Assembly (NCBI GenBank): GCA_964633225.1
Contig: CAZWFQ010000024.1
Location: 1 to 49,525 of the forward strand
DNA from: JAKQIM01 sp964633225
GTDB taxonomy: Bacteria > Chloroflexota > Anaerolineae > Anaerolineales > UBA4823
Direction of reading: 5' to 3'
Length of the DNA stretch: 49,525 nt
The notes under the pieces are model-generated. The model was not told the DNA's origin. It was given only the letters and a program-made list of their open reading frames with translations, and did no database searches. The position numbers were made by a program, and so were the translations under genes. Shown in pieces: positions 1 to 6,990 of this stretch; positions within the stretch are counted from its first letter, which is position 1; each line of letters begins with the position of its first letter.

Positions 1-14
1 CATATAGAGGATTC

Positions 15-58
15 TTGGGGAGCGGCGACCCCCAGGTATGGGGGTCGCCGCTCCCCAA
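15..58. terminator. Perfect 19-bp inverted repeat, probable terminator hairpin
   Basis: Arms at 15-33 and 40-58 are perfectly complementary, GC-rich, and separated by a 6-nt loop (AGGTAT). It lies 37 bp beyond the stop of the leftward regulator gene, which fits transcription termination. No U-tract follows on the leftward strand. On the rightward strand a TTTTT run starts about 8 nt after the stem, so it might also stop transcription from the left of the window. Confidence 0.6.
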
Positions 59-94
59 ACCCCACTTTTTAGACAACGCCTTGTCATAATGGGA

Positions 95-994
95 TCAATA
101 GATCTCTTCAATCTCTGGCAGGGTGAGCAGGTGAAAAGCCAGGGATTCTTTTTCCCGCACCTTCTTTAACTTTACCGTTTTGGATTTGGCCTTGTTGGCC
201 TGGGCGTTCACTTTACGCAGGGTGTCGATGGCTTTGCGCAGGTGGATCTGCACGGCAGGATGGTCACCAAAATACTGCTCAGTTGGGGCTTCACCGCTGA
301 GAATGTCGTTGAGGCCCATTTTCTCATAGAGCGAGCTGACCAGGCCGTAAGAATATTCTTCGCTGATGCCCAGCTCATCAGCCAGCTCGCTGCGCTCCAT
401 GCTGAACATGAAAGAAAGACGGGCAGCTTCAGCATCGTGCTGGCTGAAGGCGGCAACGGTGGTGCGGCCATCCAAAACCAGGGTACGGCCCGGCACAAGC
501 TGGTCAGGGGCCAGCAAACAGCCAACGCCGGGGGTGATGACGAGCTGCCCGTTAGCCGCCAGGGTCACAGCCCAGGCCAGGGCATGGCGGATTTCATCTT
601 TGAGGATATACCCCACAAAGTTAACCCGCTCAAAGAAGCGGCTGGCCTGAAAGGCAGGCCGGGTGCTGAGCAGCAAAAAGGCGGGGGGAGCATACCTTTT
701 CTGGGCAGGGCGGCTGGCATCCTCCGGAGAGGGGCAGGCATCCAGTATTTCCAGCACTTCATCCAGCCAGTGCTCATCACAAGGCAGGTCTGCACCGATG
801 AGCACCAGGTCCACCTTTTCGTGGTGTTGGCACAGGTCTGCCAGCGCCTGCGCAAGGTCTGCTGGGCTGCCCACCTGCTGGACGACCCGCGTGCGCCAAT
901 CGCGGCGCAAGAGCATCTCTTCCCAATTGCGGGCATAGAGATCTGATTCGACGATCAAGACATTGGTGATCTTGGTGACCATTTTCCCATCCAT
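95..994 (-). CDS. Response-regulator-like protein with degenerate receiver and LuxR-type HTH
   Basis: About 299 residues. The N-terminal part reads as a CheY-like receiver: the first strand VLIVESD carries the acidic pocket, and a conserved Lys occurs in GYILKDE. The strand that should carry the phospho-acceptor reads LVLIGADLP, which puts Gly where Asp is expected, four residues before the Pro. A middle HTH resembles the LuxR/NarL recognition region (ELADELGISEEYSYGLVSSLYEKMG), and a basic Lys-rich tail follows. The start at 994 (MDGKMV) is preferred over an upstream ATG at 1021 that nearly abuts the neighbour; another ATG at 982 is possible. The upstream M23 gene is on the same strand and could be co-transcribed. 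Function is inferred to be phosphorylation-independent DNA binding; the target is unknown. Confidence 0.6.
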   Translation of the reverse strand: MDGKMVTKITNVLIVESDLYARNWEEMLLRRDWRTRVVQQVGSPADLAQALADLCQHHEKVDLVLIGADLPCDEHWLDEVLEILDACPSPEDASRPAQKRYAPPAFLLLSTRPAFQASRFFERVNFVGYILKDEIRHALAWAVTLAANGQLVITPGVGCLLAPDQLVPGRTLVLDGRTTVAAFSQHDAEAARLSFMFSMERSELADELGISEEYSYGLVSSLYEKMGLNDILSGEAPTEQYFGDHPAVQIHLRKAIDTLRKVNAQANKAKSKTVKLKKVREKESLAFHLLTLPEIEEIY

Positions 995-1024
995 GAAAGT
1001 GATGCGCCAATCATAACACACCCG

Positions 1025-1891
1025 TTACTCATCTCGACCCAGGGCCAGCACATGCTCTGGATTCAGCAATTGGAACAGACCGCTCACCCGCCAGGTGCAG
1101 TAGGCATACATTTCAGCAGGTGAGGCGCTGGGATCGTAGTGCGCCATGCTCGCGAAGCGCACGCCCGAGGGGCCCAGGCGCACCTCGAGGTGCAGGTGCG
1201 GGTTAAGGGCATTGCCCGAATCGCCAATCGCCCCCAAAGTCTGCCCGCAAGACACGGCCTCATCCGGCTGGAGTACCGGCGGTGATTGCATGTGCGCGTA
1301 GAGCAGGTACAGCGAGCGGCCATCAGAATCCCACGCCGGCAGGGAATCGGGGATGGGGCAGGTCAGAGCAGGGATGGCTGCCAGGGTGGGGGCAGGGGTG
1401 GGCAGGGCCAGGGGCTCCCATTCGCTGCCCGGCAGGCTATCCAAAGGAGTCTCGATGATCACGGCATTGCCATAGGGGAAGCGGTCAATGATGACTGCCG
1501 CCACCCGGCCCGCTAACACGGCCTGCACCGGCATTCCCGCCAGGGCGATCTGCCCCTCCCCTACCTGGGCCAGGTCCACGCCGTGGTGCGGATCATCCGA
1601 GCCAGGCTGCCTGGGCGGGGAAAATCCATTGACGATCATCTCTTCCAGCGCATCCAAGGCCACGCCCTGCAAGGGCGAACAGACTTGCAGCTCTGGCAGC
1701 GGCGTACTGGTGAGGGTGGGCGGCGGCAAGGTGGGTGAGGGCCAGGGGGTGAAGGTGGCTGTGGGCGGTAGTGTGGCCGTTGGCACAGTAGGCGTGGCGC
1801 TCGCCAAAAGCGGGGTTGGCTGGGCCTGGCAGGCGGGCAACAGCAAAGCACAGCACAGGCAGATTTTTATGAATGGAAAGAAATGGGTCAT
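1025..1891 (-). CDS. M23-family metallopeptidase lipoprotein
   Basis: About 288 residues. The N-terminus has a hydrophobic signal ending in a lipobox (LLPAC, Cys near residue 21), followed by a Thr/Pro-rich linker to about residue 68. The catalytic part shows the LytM/M23 zinc pattern: HHGVDLA (the HxxxD pair), then LYAHMQ, then PHLHLEVR (the HxH pair). This predicts a surface-anchored endopeptidase acting on peptidoglycan cross-links, or a zinc-binding scaffold. Between the two halves there is an insertion around residues 165-195 that contains Cys and Pro. The ATG at 1891 is preferred over a TTG one codon upstream. The gene is divergent from the LysM lipoprotein. Confidence 0.8.
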   Translation of the reverse strand: MTHFFPFIKICLCCALLLPACQAQPTPLLASATPTVPTATLPPTATFTPWPSPTLPPPTLTSTPLPELQVCSPLQGVALDALEEMIVNGFSPPRQPGSDDPHHGVDLAQVGEGQIALAGMPVQAVLAGRVAAVIIDRFPYGNAVIIETPLDSLPGSEWEPLALPTPAPTLAAIPALTCPIPDSLPAWDSDGRSLYLLYAHMQSPPVLQPDEAVSCGQTLGAIGDSGNALNPHLHLEVRLGPSGVRFASMAHYDPSASPAEMYAYCTWRVSGLFQLLNPEHVLALGRDE

Positions 1892-1945
1892 CAATATACA
1901 CGCATGAACAAAGATTGCAACGAATTATAAATCATCTCAAGCGGG

Positions 1946-1982
1946 TATAATTAAAATAATGGAGAGCTATCCTGATAGATGA
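1946..1982 (+). promoter_or_regulatory. Extended -10 box with a tiny upstream ORF overlapping the next start
   Basis: TATAAT lies at 1946-1951. Seven nucleotides later an ATG at 1959 opens a 7-codon ORF (MESYPDR) whose TGA at 1980-1982 overlaps the ATG of the LysM lipoprotein at 1979. This arrangement suits a leaderless upstream ORF translationally coupled to the main gene. No convincing -35 at 17 bp is visible. The use of this mini-ORF is inference. Confidence 0.4.
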
Positions 1983-3294
1983 TGAAAAAACACCCGTCCT
2001 TCTCTTTCTTACGCCTGCTGCTGGCGCTTGCCTGCCTGGCAAGCAGCGGCTTGGCCTGCAACTTCCCGGCCGCAACCCCGCAAGTATCGAGCCAACAGTT
2101 GGCGCAGACCCTGGCTGCTTCTGGAAGCGGGCAAGGCCTGCCAACCCCTGAGCCAGGCGCCAGCCTGCTGGTCCCCACTGCACCCAGCGCAGGCGCAGGT
2201 GATGCCACCCCGGCGGTGCCCGAAACACAAATCCCGCCCAGTCCCCTGCCGCTGGTGACCCTGCCCCCTGCCACGCCATACTGGCCTGCCACGCCCACCC
2301 CCGGTGACCCAGGTGCGTCTTATACCTATTACACTCAGCCTGGCGACACCCTGCAGGGGCTGGCTGGGCGCTTCGATGTGACGGTAGATCAGATCAGCCC
2401 GTACCAGACTGCCCTGGCCAACGTTTACCTGCCCGCCAACCAACAACTGATCATCCCCAACACCTTCGAGGCGGTCAGCGCATCTACCCCGCTGCTGCCC
2501 GACAGCGAGATGGTCTATTCGCCTACCTCCCTGGATTTCGACGTGGCAGGGTACGTGATGCAAGCCGGGGGCTACCTGAGCACCTACCAGAGCAAGGTGT
2601 ATAACGAAACGGTCAGCGGCGCGGCCATCGTGCAGCGCGTGGCAACCGAGCTGTCGGTCAACCCACGCCTGCTGTTGGCCCTATTGGAATACCGTTCTGG
2701 CTGGGTCTTCAGCCAGGATGTGACCGAACGTTCTATGGTCTACCCTTTGGGCTTCGAGATCCCTGATCGCCAGGGACTGTATGAAGAGATGATGATCGCC
2801 GCCACCCAGCTCAACCTGGCCTATTACGGCTGGCGAGGCGGGACTTTTGGGGGTCTCAAATTTGCCGACGGCAGCACCCTGCACCCCAACCCCACCCTGA
2901 ACGCCGGCAGCGTGGCTGTGCAGCACATCTTCACCCTGTTCTACCGCCCGGCAAACTGGCAGCCGGCCCTGTATGGAACGCAGAACTTCCCGGAACGCTA
3001 CACCCAGCTCTTCGGCGATCCCTGGGGGCGCGCCGCGGCGGCTGGCCCGATATTGCCCACCAGCCTGGCACAGCCCGTGCTGGAATTACCCTTCTTGCCA
3101 GGTGAATATTGGAGCCTGACAGCCGGGCCGCACTTTGCCTGGAATGCCGGCACGCCGCGCGGCGCGCTGGATTTCTCGCCCATCACTGGCGGCGAGGCCT
3201 GTGCCGTCTCACCGGCCTGGACCACCGCCGCATCACCGGGGCTGGTGGTGCGCTCGGCCTATAATGCCGTGGCCCTGGACCTGGACGGCGACGG
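1979..3294 (+). CDS. LysM lipoprotein with C-terminal M23-like domain, truncated by gap
   Basis: The first 439 or so residues are present before the gap. A signal peptide ends near GLAC (Cys about 27), followed by a Pro/Ala/Thr-rich linker. A LysM module starts around residue 118 (YYTQPGDTLQGLAGRFDV) and ends in LPANQQLIIP. A long alpha-rich middle domain follows (ELSVNPRLLLALLEYRSGWV). The last visible stretch (GPHFAWNAGTPRGALDFSP, then GLVVRSAYNAVALDLDGDG) looks like the start of a non-canonical M23 domain with His and Asp as likely zinc ligands. The C-terminus is lost in the N run. Tandem ATGs at 1979 and 1982 are both possible starts. It is probably exported and binds peptidoglycan. Confidence 0.75.
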
Positions 3295-3394
3295 NNNNNN
3301 NNNNNNNNNNNNNNNNNNNNNNNNNNNNNNNNNNNNNNNNNNNNNNNNNNNNNNNNNNNNNNNNNNNNNNNNNNNNNNNNNNNNNNNNNNNNNN
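3295..3394. other. Scaffold gap of exactly 100 N
   Basis: One hundred unresolved bases, the usual placeholder for a gap of unknown length. The reading frame on the left (LysM/M23 lipoprotein) and the one on the right (ArfB) belong to different genes. At least one stop and one start codon are therefore hidden here, and possibly whole genes. Confidence 0.95.
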
Positions 3395-3786
3395 TCTCCA
3401 TTGACGAGAACGATATCCAGGTTGATTACATCCAGGCTTCGGGGCCGGGCGGGCAGAACGTGAACAAGGTTGCTACACAGGCCCAACTACGCTTTAATAC
3501 CGTCCTGCTGCCTGAAGCGGTGCGCCTGCGGTTGGAAAAGCTAGCCCCCAGCCGCATCACCAGCGAAGGGGTGTTGGTAATCCACGCCCGCCGCTACCGC
3601 ACGCAAGAGCAAAACCGGCAGGATGGCATTGAACGGCTGACCGCCCTGCTGAGCAAGGCCGCCCAACCGCCCAAGCCGCGCCATAAAACGCGGCCCAGCC
3701 TCGCCGCAAAACAGGCGAGGCTGGATCAAAAGCGCCGCCGCAGTGAGAACAAACGCCTGCGGCGGCAAATACCAGACGACAACTAA
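3395..3786 (+). CDS. arfB: ArfB-type peptidyl-tRNA hydrolase (ribosome rescue), 5' end missing
   Basis: About 130 C-terminal residues remain. The class I release-factor motif GGQ is present in GPGGQNVNKVATQ (codons 3448-3456). Unlike RF1/RF2, no stop-codon recognition domain follows. The protein ends in a basic tail (KTRPSLAAKQARLDQKRRR...) that in ArfB/YaeJ enters the empty mRNA channel of stalled ribosomes. The family hydrolyses peptidyl-tRNA on non-stop ribosomes. Full-length homologues are around 140 residues, so only a short N-terminal piece should be in the gap. The TAA at 3784-3786 overlaps the stop of the convergent membrane-protein gene. Confidence 0.88.
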
Positions 3787-4472
3787 GCTTTGGTCTCAGC
3801 AGAGCGGCGCATGGTTACAAACCCCATGCTCCAGGCCAACAGGCCAATACCCAACAAGACCAGGCCCCAACCTGTCACGGTCAGGGTCGGGCGCCAGGCA
3901 TCTGCCCAGTTGACGCCGTTCCAGGTATGGGTAGGGCCAGCCCACAGGTGCACGGTGAGGGCCAGCACGCCCGCCAGGATAGCCGCCAGCCCGCCGGTGG
4001 TACCGGCAGTGTTGGCCGAAGCCGGCTGATCCAAGCCCACCTGCTGCCACAAGGCAGGGATACGCAGGATGAGAAAGTACACCAGGGTCAGGATGGTGGT
4101 GTAAACGACCATATCCACCGGCATCGAGCTGCCGCGCAGGCTGCGCGAGACCAGGATGTGGATGATACCTACCACTGCGCCGCCAACCAGGGCGATCAAG
4201 GCGTCACGGTAGGCATTGGCCCGCCCGCGGATCAGTTGTACCACGGCACGCGCCCCCAGCACACCAAAGGCCACAGTGACCAGCACAAAGAGGATGTACA
4301 ACCACTGGTAAGGGGCCAGCTTGCCGCCCATTTCGGCCCAGCCGGGGTTATCGGGTGCAAAGGCCACGCAGGAGGTGCCCACCCCACCCAGGATGGTGAA
4401 GGCCGCGGTCAAGGTCATCAGGATGATGGCGACGATGCGCAGGATCTTGCCGAGGGTAGTCAAATTTTTCAT
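3783..4472 (-). CDS. Conserved membrane protein, function unknown
   Basis: 229 residues with about six predicted membrane segments: roughly residues 10-32, 55-77, 90-110, 122-142, 160-178 and 195-215. Short hydrophilic loops separate them, including a Cys-containing loop (GTSCVAFAPDNPGWAEMGG). I recognise no catalytic motif or named family. The ATG at 4472 has an AAGGAG site 8 nt upstream. It lies 17 bp downstream of another membrane-protein gene on the same strand, and the two are probably one operon. Its 3' end overlaps the convergent arfB stop by a few bases. Confidence 0.65.
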   Translation of the reverse strand: MKNLTTLGKILRIVAIILMTLTAAFTILGGVGTSCVAFAPDNPGWAEMGGKLAPYQWLYILFVLVTVAFGVLGARAVVQLIRGRANAYRDALIALVGGAVVGIIHILVSRSLRGSSMPVDMVVYTTILTLVYFLILRIPALWQQVGLDQPASANTAGTTGGLAAILAGVLALTVHLWAGPTHTWNGVNWADAWRPTLTVTGWGLVLLGIGLLAWSMGFVTMRRSAETKA

Positions 4473-4489
4473 AATGCTTCTCCTTACAC

Positions 4490-5119
4490 CTATTTTTTAA
4501 GATCTTTGATGATATCCTTCATGAACCCAAAAGCAAAAGCCAAGGACATGAGCAGCAGCAAGGGTGCCAGGATGGTCATGACAAAAGACTGGCTGAAAAA
4601 GAGCAGCTGCGAGCCGCTGGAGAGGAAAGCCAACGCAATGCCGCCCAACCCAATCAATGCGCCACCTACCCCCACCCACCAAAAGCCAGCCGGGGCTTTT
4701 TTATCAAAGAACACCTTGATCGGCCCGCCAAAGATAATCAACCCGGCCACGCCGTGGAAAATAGGCACCGCCAGCTTCTTCAGGTCTGATCCGGCGACGC
4801 TGGTAACTGCAATGGCCAAGAACCCCGTCAGGGCAAACCAGGCATAGGCTTTCTTCCAGGGCTTGAAAAACTGGTTCATCAGGCCCAACGAGATGCCAAG
4901 CGGGATGAGGCTGGCAACCGTGAGCACATAGGGCGAGGCCAGGATATCATAGCCCAAGAAGATCAGCAGCAGCCCCGAAACCAACAGCACCACAAAACCA
5001 AGCATATAGTAGATATCGTGCAACTGCTTGGTCTTGGTGTAACGGGTATAAAAACGCCAAACCAGATAGGCGGCCACCAGGCCGGTGGCAAGCAGGACAA
5101 TACGATCAAACAGGGTCAT
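4490..5119 (-). CDS. Conserved membrane protein, function unknown
   Basis: 209 residues and strongly hydrophobic, with six or seven predicted membrane helices. The first, MTLFDRIVLLATGLVAAYLVWRF, has no lipobox and resembles an uncleaved anchor. No motif that would name it is visible. The ATG at 5119 is preceded by AAGGAGAGA at a good distance. It is the first gene of a probable two-gene operon with the membrane protein downstream. A CRP-like palindrome lies about 70-80 bp upstream of the start, which may indicate control by a CRP/FNR-family factor. Confidence 0.65.
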   Translation of the reverse strand: MTLFDRIVLLATGLVAAYLVWRFYTRYTKTKQLHDIYYMLGFVVLLVSGLLLIFLGYDILASPYVLTVASLIPLGISLGLMNQFFKPWKKAYAWFALTGFLAIAVTSVAGSDLKKLAVPIFHGVAGLIIFGGPIKVFFDKKAPAGFWWVGVGGALIGLGGIALAFLSSGSQLLFFSQSFVMTILAPLLLLMSLAFAFGFMKDIIKDLKK

Positions 5120-5185
5120 TCACGTCTCTCCTTAGATAGAATTCTTTCTTATCCTTCTATCATGACACCGTTTGCCCTGCGCGTC

Positions 5186-5201
5186 TGTGACTTTCATCAC
5201 G
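5186..5201. promoter_or_regulatory. CRP/FNR-like palindrome
   Basis: The sequence TGTGA-N6-TCACG matches the classic CRP half-site arrangement (TGTGA-N6-TCACA) at 9 of 10 conserved positions. It lies between the stop of the fumarase beta gene and the start of the membrane-protein operon, about 67-82 bp upstream of the latter. A binding protein of the CRP family is not encoded in this window (the cNMP-binding protein here lacks an HTH), so use of the site is inference. Confidence 0.4.
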
Positions 5202-5222
5202 AAGGGGTATATTTTAAAGAAG

Positions 5223-5846
5223 TTACGACCTGGTCAGCAAGTCTTGCAGGACGGCCTTGGAAAGCGCCTCCACCTCAGCATGCAGGCTGTGGCCGTGGGC
5301 GTCCATGGTAACCACGGCTGGGAAATCCTTGACCTCGATGACCCACATAGCTTCGGGGACGCCAAAATCGTATTTGTACACACCTAAGACGCGCGTCACG
5401 GTCTGGGCGATCAAAGATGCCGCCCCGCCAATGGCGTGCAGGTACACGCCCGGCACTTCCTGGCAGGCCTTGAGCGTCTTGGGGCCCATACCGCCCTTAC
5501 CAATCACGCCCTTGACCTTAAAATGATCCATCACCGCGCCCTGGTAAGGCTCTTCGCGGATGCTGGTGGTTGGCCCGGCTGCCACAAAGCGGTACTGCTT
5601 GGTATCCAGCCCTGCCACCACCGGCCCACAGTGGTAAATGACGCTGCCGTGCAGCAGTGGCTTGATGGCATTGTACACATCCAGATCATCGCCCTGGGGA
5701 GGACGGGTCTTCTTGATGAAAGTATCCACCATCCATTTGTGGGCAGTATCGCGGCCAGTGACCATCACGCCGCTCAGCCCCACCGTATCGCCGACCTTCA
5801 GGCTGCGGATGGCTTCATCGCTCAGGGGAATGCTCAGTTTGACCAT
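5223..5846 (-). CDS. fumB: Class I fumarate hydratase, beta (C-terminal) subunit
   Basis: 207 residues, normal for the small subunit of two-subunit class I fumarase/tartrate dehydratase. Family landmarks are visible: LKVGDTVGLSGVMVTGRDTAHK near residue 16, YHCGPVV, FVAAGPTTSIREEPY, and VKGVIGKGGMGPKTL. The HCGP and GPTTS segments belong to the substrate-binding swivel domain. The protein pairs with the alpha subunit upstream to interconvert fumarate and L-malate in the TCA cycle. The ATG at 5846 has AGGAGG 6 nt upstream and sits 9 bp after the alpha stop, a tight operon. Tartrate dehydratase is an alternative substrate assignment that sequence alone cannot exclude. Confidence 0.88.
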   Translation of the reverse strand: MVKLSIPLSDEAIRSLKVGDTVGLSGVMVTGRDTAHKWMVDTFIKKTRPPQGDDLDVYNAIKPLLHGSVIYHCGPVVAGLDTKQYRFVAAGPTTSIREEPYQGAVMDHFKVKGVIGKGGMGPKTLKACQEVPGVYLHAIGGAASLIAQTVTRVLGVYKYDFGVPEAMWVIEVKDFPAVVTMDAHGHSLHAEVEALSKAVLQDLLTRS

Positions 5847-5855
5847 CAGAACCTC

Positions 5856-6728
5856 CTACTCGTATTTGACCTGGTCGCCAGCGACCGTCATCTTGCGGCG
5901 GCGGTAGGCCCAGCACATGTACGACATGGTGACGAAATAGCAGGCCGGCAGGCGGTGCAGGCTGCCGATCTTGACGCCTAAGACGGTAGTCTGGCCGCCA
6001 AAGCCCATCGGGCCAATGCCAAGCTGGTTGACTTCGCCTGTCAGGCGTTCTTCCAGCTCGTTGAGCTGCGGGTCAGGGTTGGGCTCGTCCAGCTTGCGGA
6101 ACAATACCTCTTTGGAGGTAAAGAAGGCCGAGCCGCGGTCGCCACCGATCGCCACCCCCAAGATGCCCGGCGCGCAGCCCTGGCCCTGGGCCTGGTAAGC
6201 CCCATCCAGCACGGCCTTGCGCACGCCAGCCAGGTCGCGCCCGGCGCCCAACCCGTCATGCGGCAGGGAATACTGCGCCCCGCAGTTTTCACTGCCGCCC
6301 CCTTTCAGCATCAACTCGATGGTCAGGGTCTCGCCATCCACCTCCTGGAAGTGCACAGACGGGAAATAGTGGCCGCCCAGGTTATTGCCGCTGTTCTTGC
6401 CATTGAGCGAGTCGACCGAGTTGGGGCGCAGGTATGATTTTTGGGTGGCCTGCACCACGGCTGCCTCGATCTGCCGGCGCAGGGCTTGCGTGCTCCAGCC
6501 TGCCGGGTGGTAGACGTAAAAGATGGGGGTGCCGGTATCCTGGCAAATGGGGGTCGAATTTTTGCGCGACAGTTCCACGTTCTCCAAGATGGTCTCCAAA
6601 GCACCGCGGGCGGCTGAACCGGGCTCTTCTTGCTGCATAGCCTTATGCAGGGCAGCTTCAACATCCGGCGGCAGGTCGGTGGAGGTCAGGCGCAGCAGCT
6701 CTAGAATTTTTTCAGTCAGATCTAGCAT
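5856..6728 (-). CDS. fumA: Class I fumarate hydratase, alpha (N-terminal) subunit
   Basis: 290 residues, the usual length for this 4Fe-4S subunit. Three cluster cysteines are evident: CQDTGTPIFY, NCGAQYS and GQGCAPGI. VDSLNGKNSGNNLGGHYFP and GGDRGSAFFTSKE are also family hallmarks. It carries the dehydratase active site and works with the beta subunit. The frame is open much further upstream, but the start at 6728 is chosen because GGAGG lies 4 nt before the ATG and the sequence before it is repeat-rich intergenic DNA. A TACAAT box about 105 bp upstream could be the operon's -10. Confidence 0.9.
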   Translation of the reverse strand: MLDLTEKILELLRLTSTDLPPDVEAALHKAMQQEEPGSAARGALETILENVELSRKNSTPICQDTGTPIFYVYHPAGWSTQALRRQIEAAVVQATQKSYLRPNSVDSLNGKNSGNNLGGHYFPSVHFQEVDGETLTIELMLKGGGSENCGAQYSLPHDGLGAGRDLAGVRKAVLDGAYQAQGQGCAPGILGVAIGGDRGSAFFTSKEVLFRKLDEPNPDPQLNELEERLTGEVNQLGIGPMGFGGQTTVLGVKIGSLHRLPACYFVTMSYMCWAYRRRKMTVAGDQVKYE

Positions 6729-6766
6729 AGGGCCTCCGTCTAAGAGTGAATATTCGTAGTTGATCG

Positions 6767-6787
6767 TGAATGGTGGATGGTAGATAG
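6767..6787. repeat. Three degenerate heptamer units
   Basis: TGAATGG, TGGATGG and TAGATAG follow each other without gaps in the leader of the fumarase operon. Such short slipped-strand heptamers are common in intergenic DNA; no function is evident. The rest of the 6729-6990 intergenic region holds a possible -10 box and the larger inverted repeat described separately. Confidence 0.4.
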
Positions 6788-6916
6788 CAATCAGGCGCCA
6801 GCTCTTTGCAACCGGCGAGGAAGGGATACGTTTACATTGTACACGCTTTACAATCAGTTGGATACTGACAACTTGAGGCTCTCTGGCGTGACATAGTGCG
6901 TGTTTTTGTTGCGCTT

Positions 6917-6987
6917 TTAACCGCAGAGACGCAGAGAGCGCAGAGTTTTTAAGTTTTTCTCCGCCCACTCCGCGTCTCTGCGGTGAA
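6917..6987. repeat. Intergenic inverted repeat with GCGTCTCTGCGG arms
   Basis: Twelve-base arms at 6921-6932 (CCGCAGAGACGC) and 6972-6983 (GCGTCTCTGCGG) are perfectly complementary. They extend to 16 bp with one mismatch. A 39-nt centre contains a second GCGCAGAG unit and a T-rich stretch. The element begins a few bases beyond the WD40 gene's stop. Related sequence recurs at 9218-9232, 13851-14022 and, diverged, 39828-39904. It could act as a terminator or be a non-autonomous mobile repeat. Confidence 0.7.
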
Positions 6988-6990
6988 CTG

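Noticed and set aside
3927..4847. Long plus-strand open frame of about 306 codons
   Set aside because: It lies antisense to two membrane-protein genes with good SDs, has His/Gln/Gly-biased composition typical of antisense frames of hydrophobic genes, and lacks any domain.
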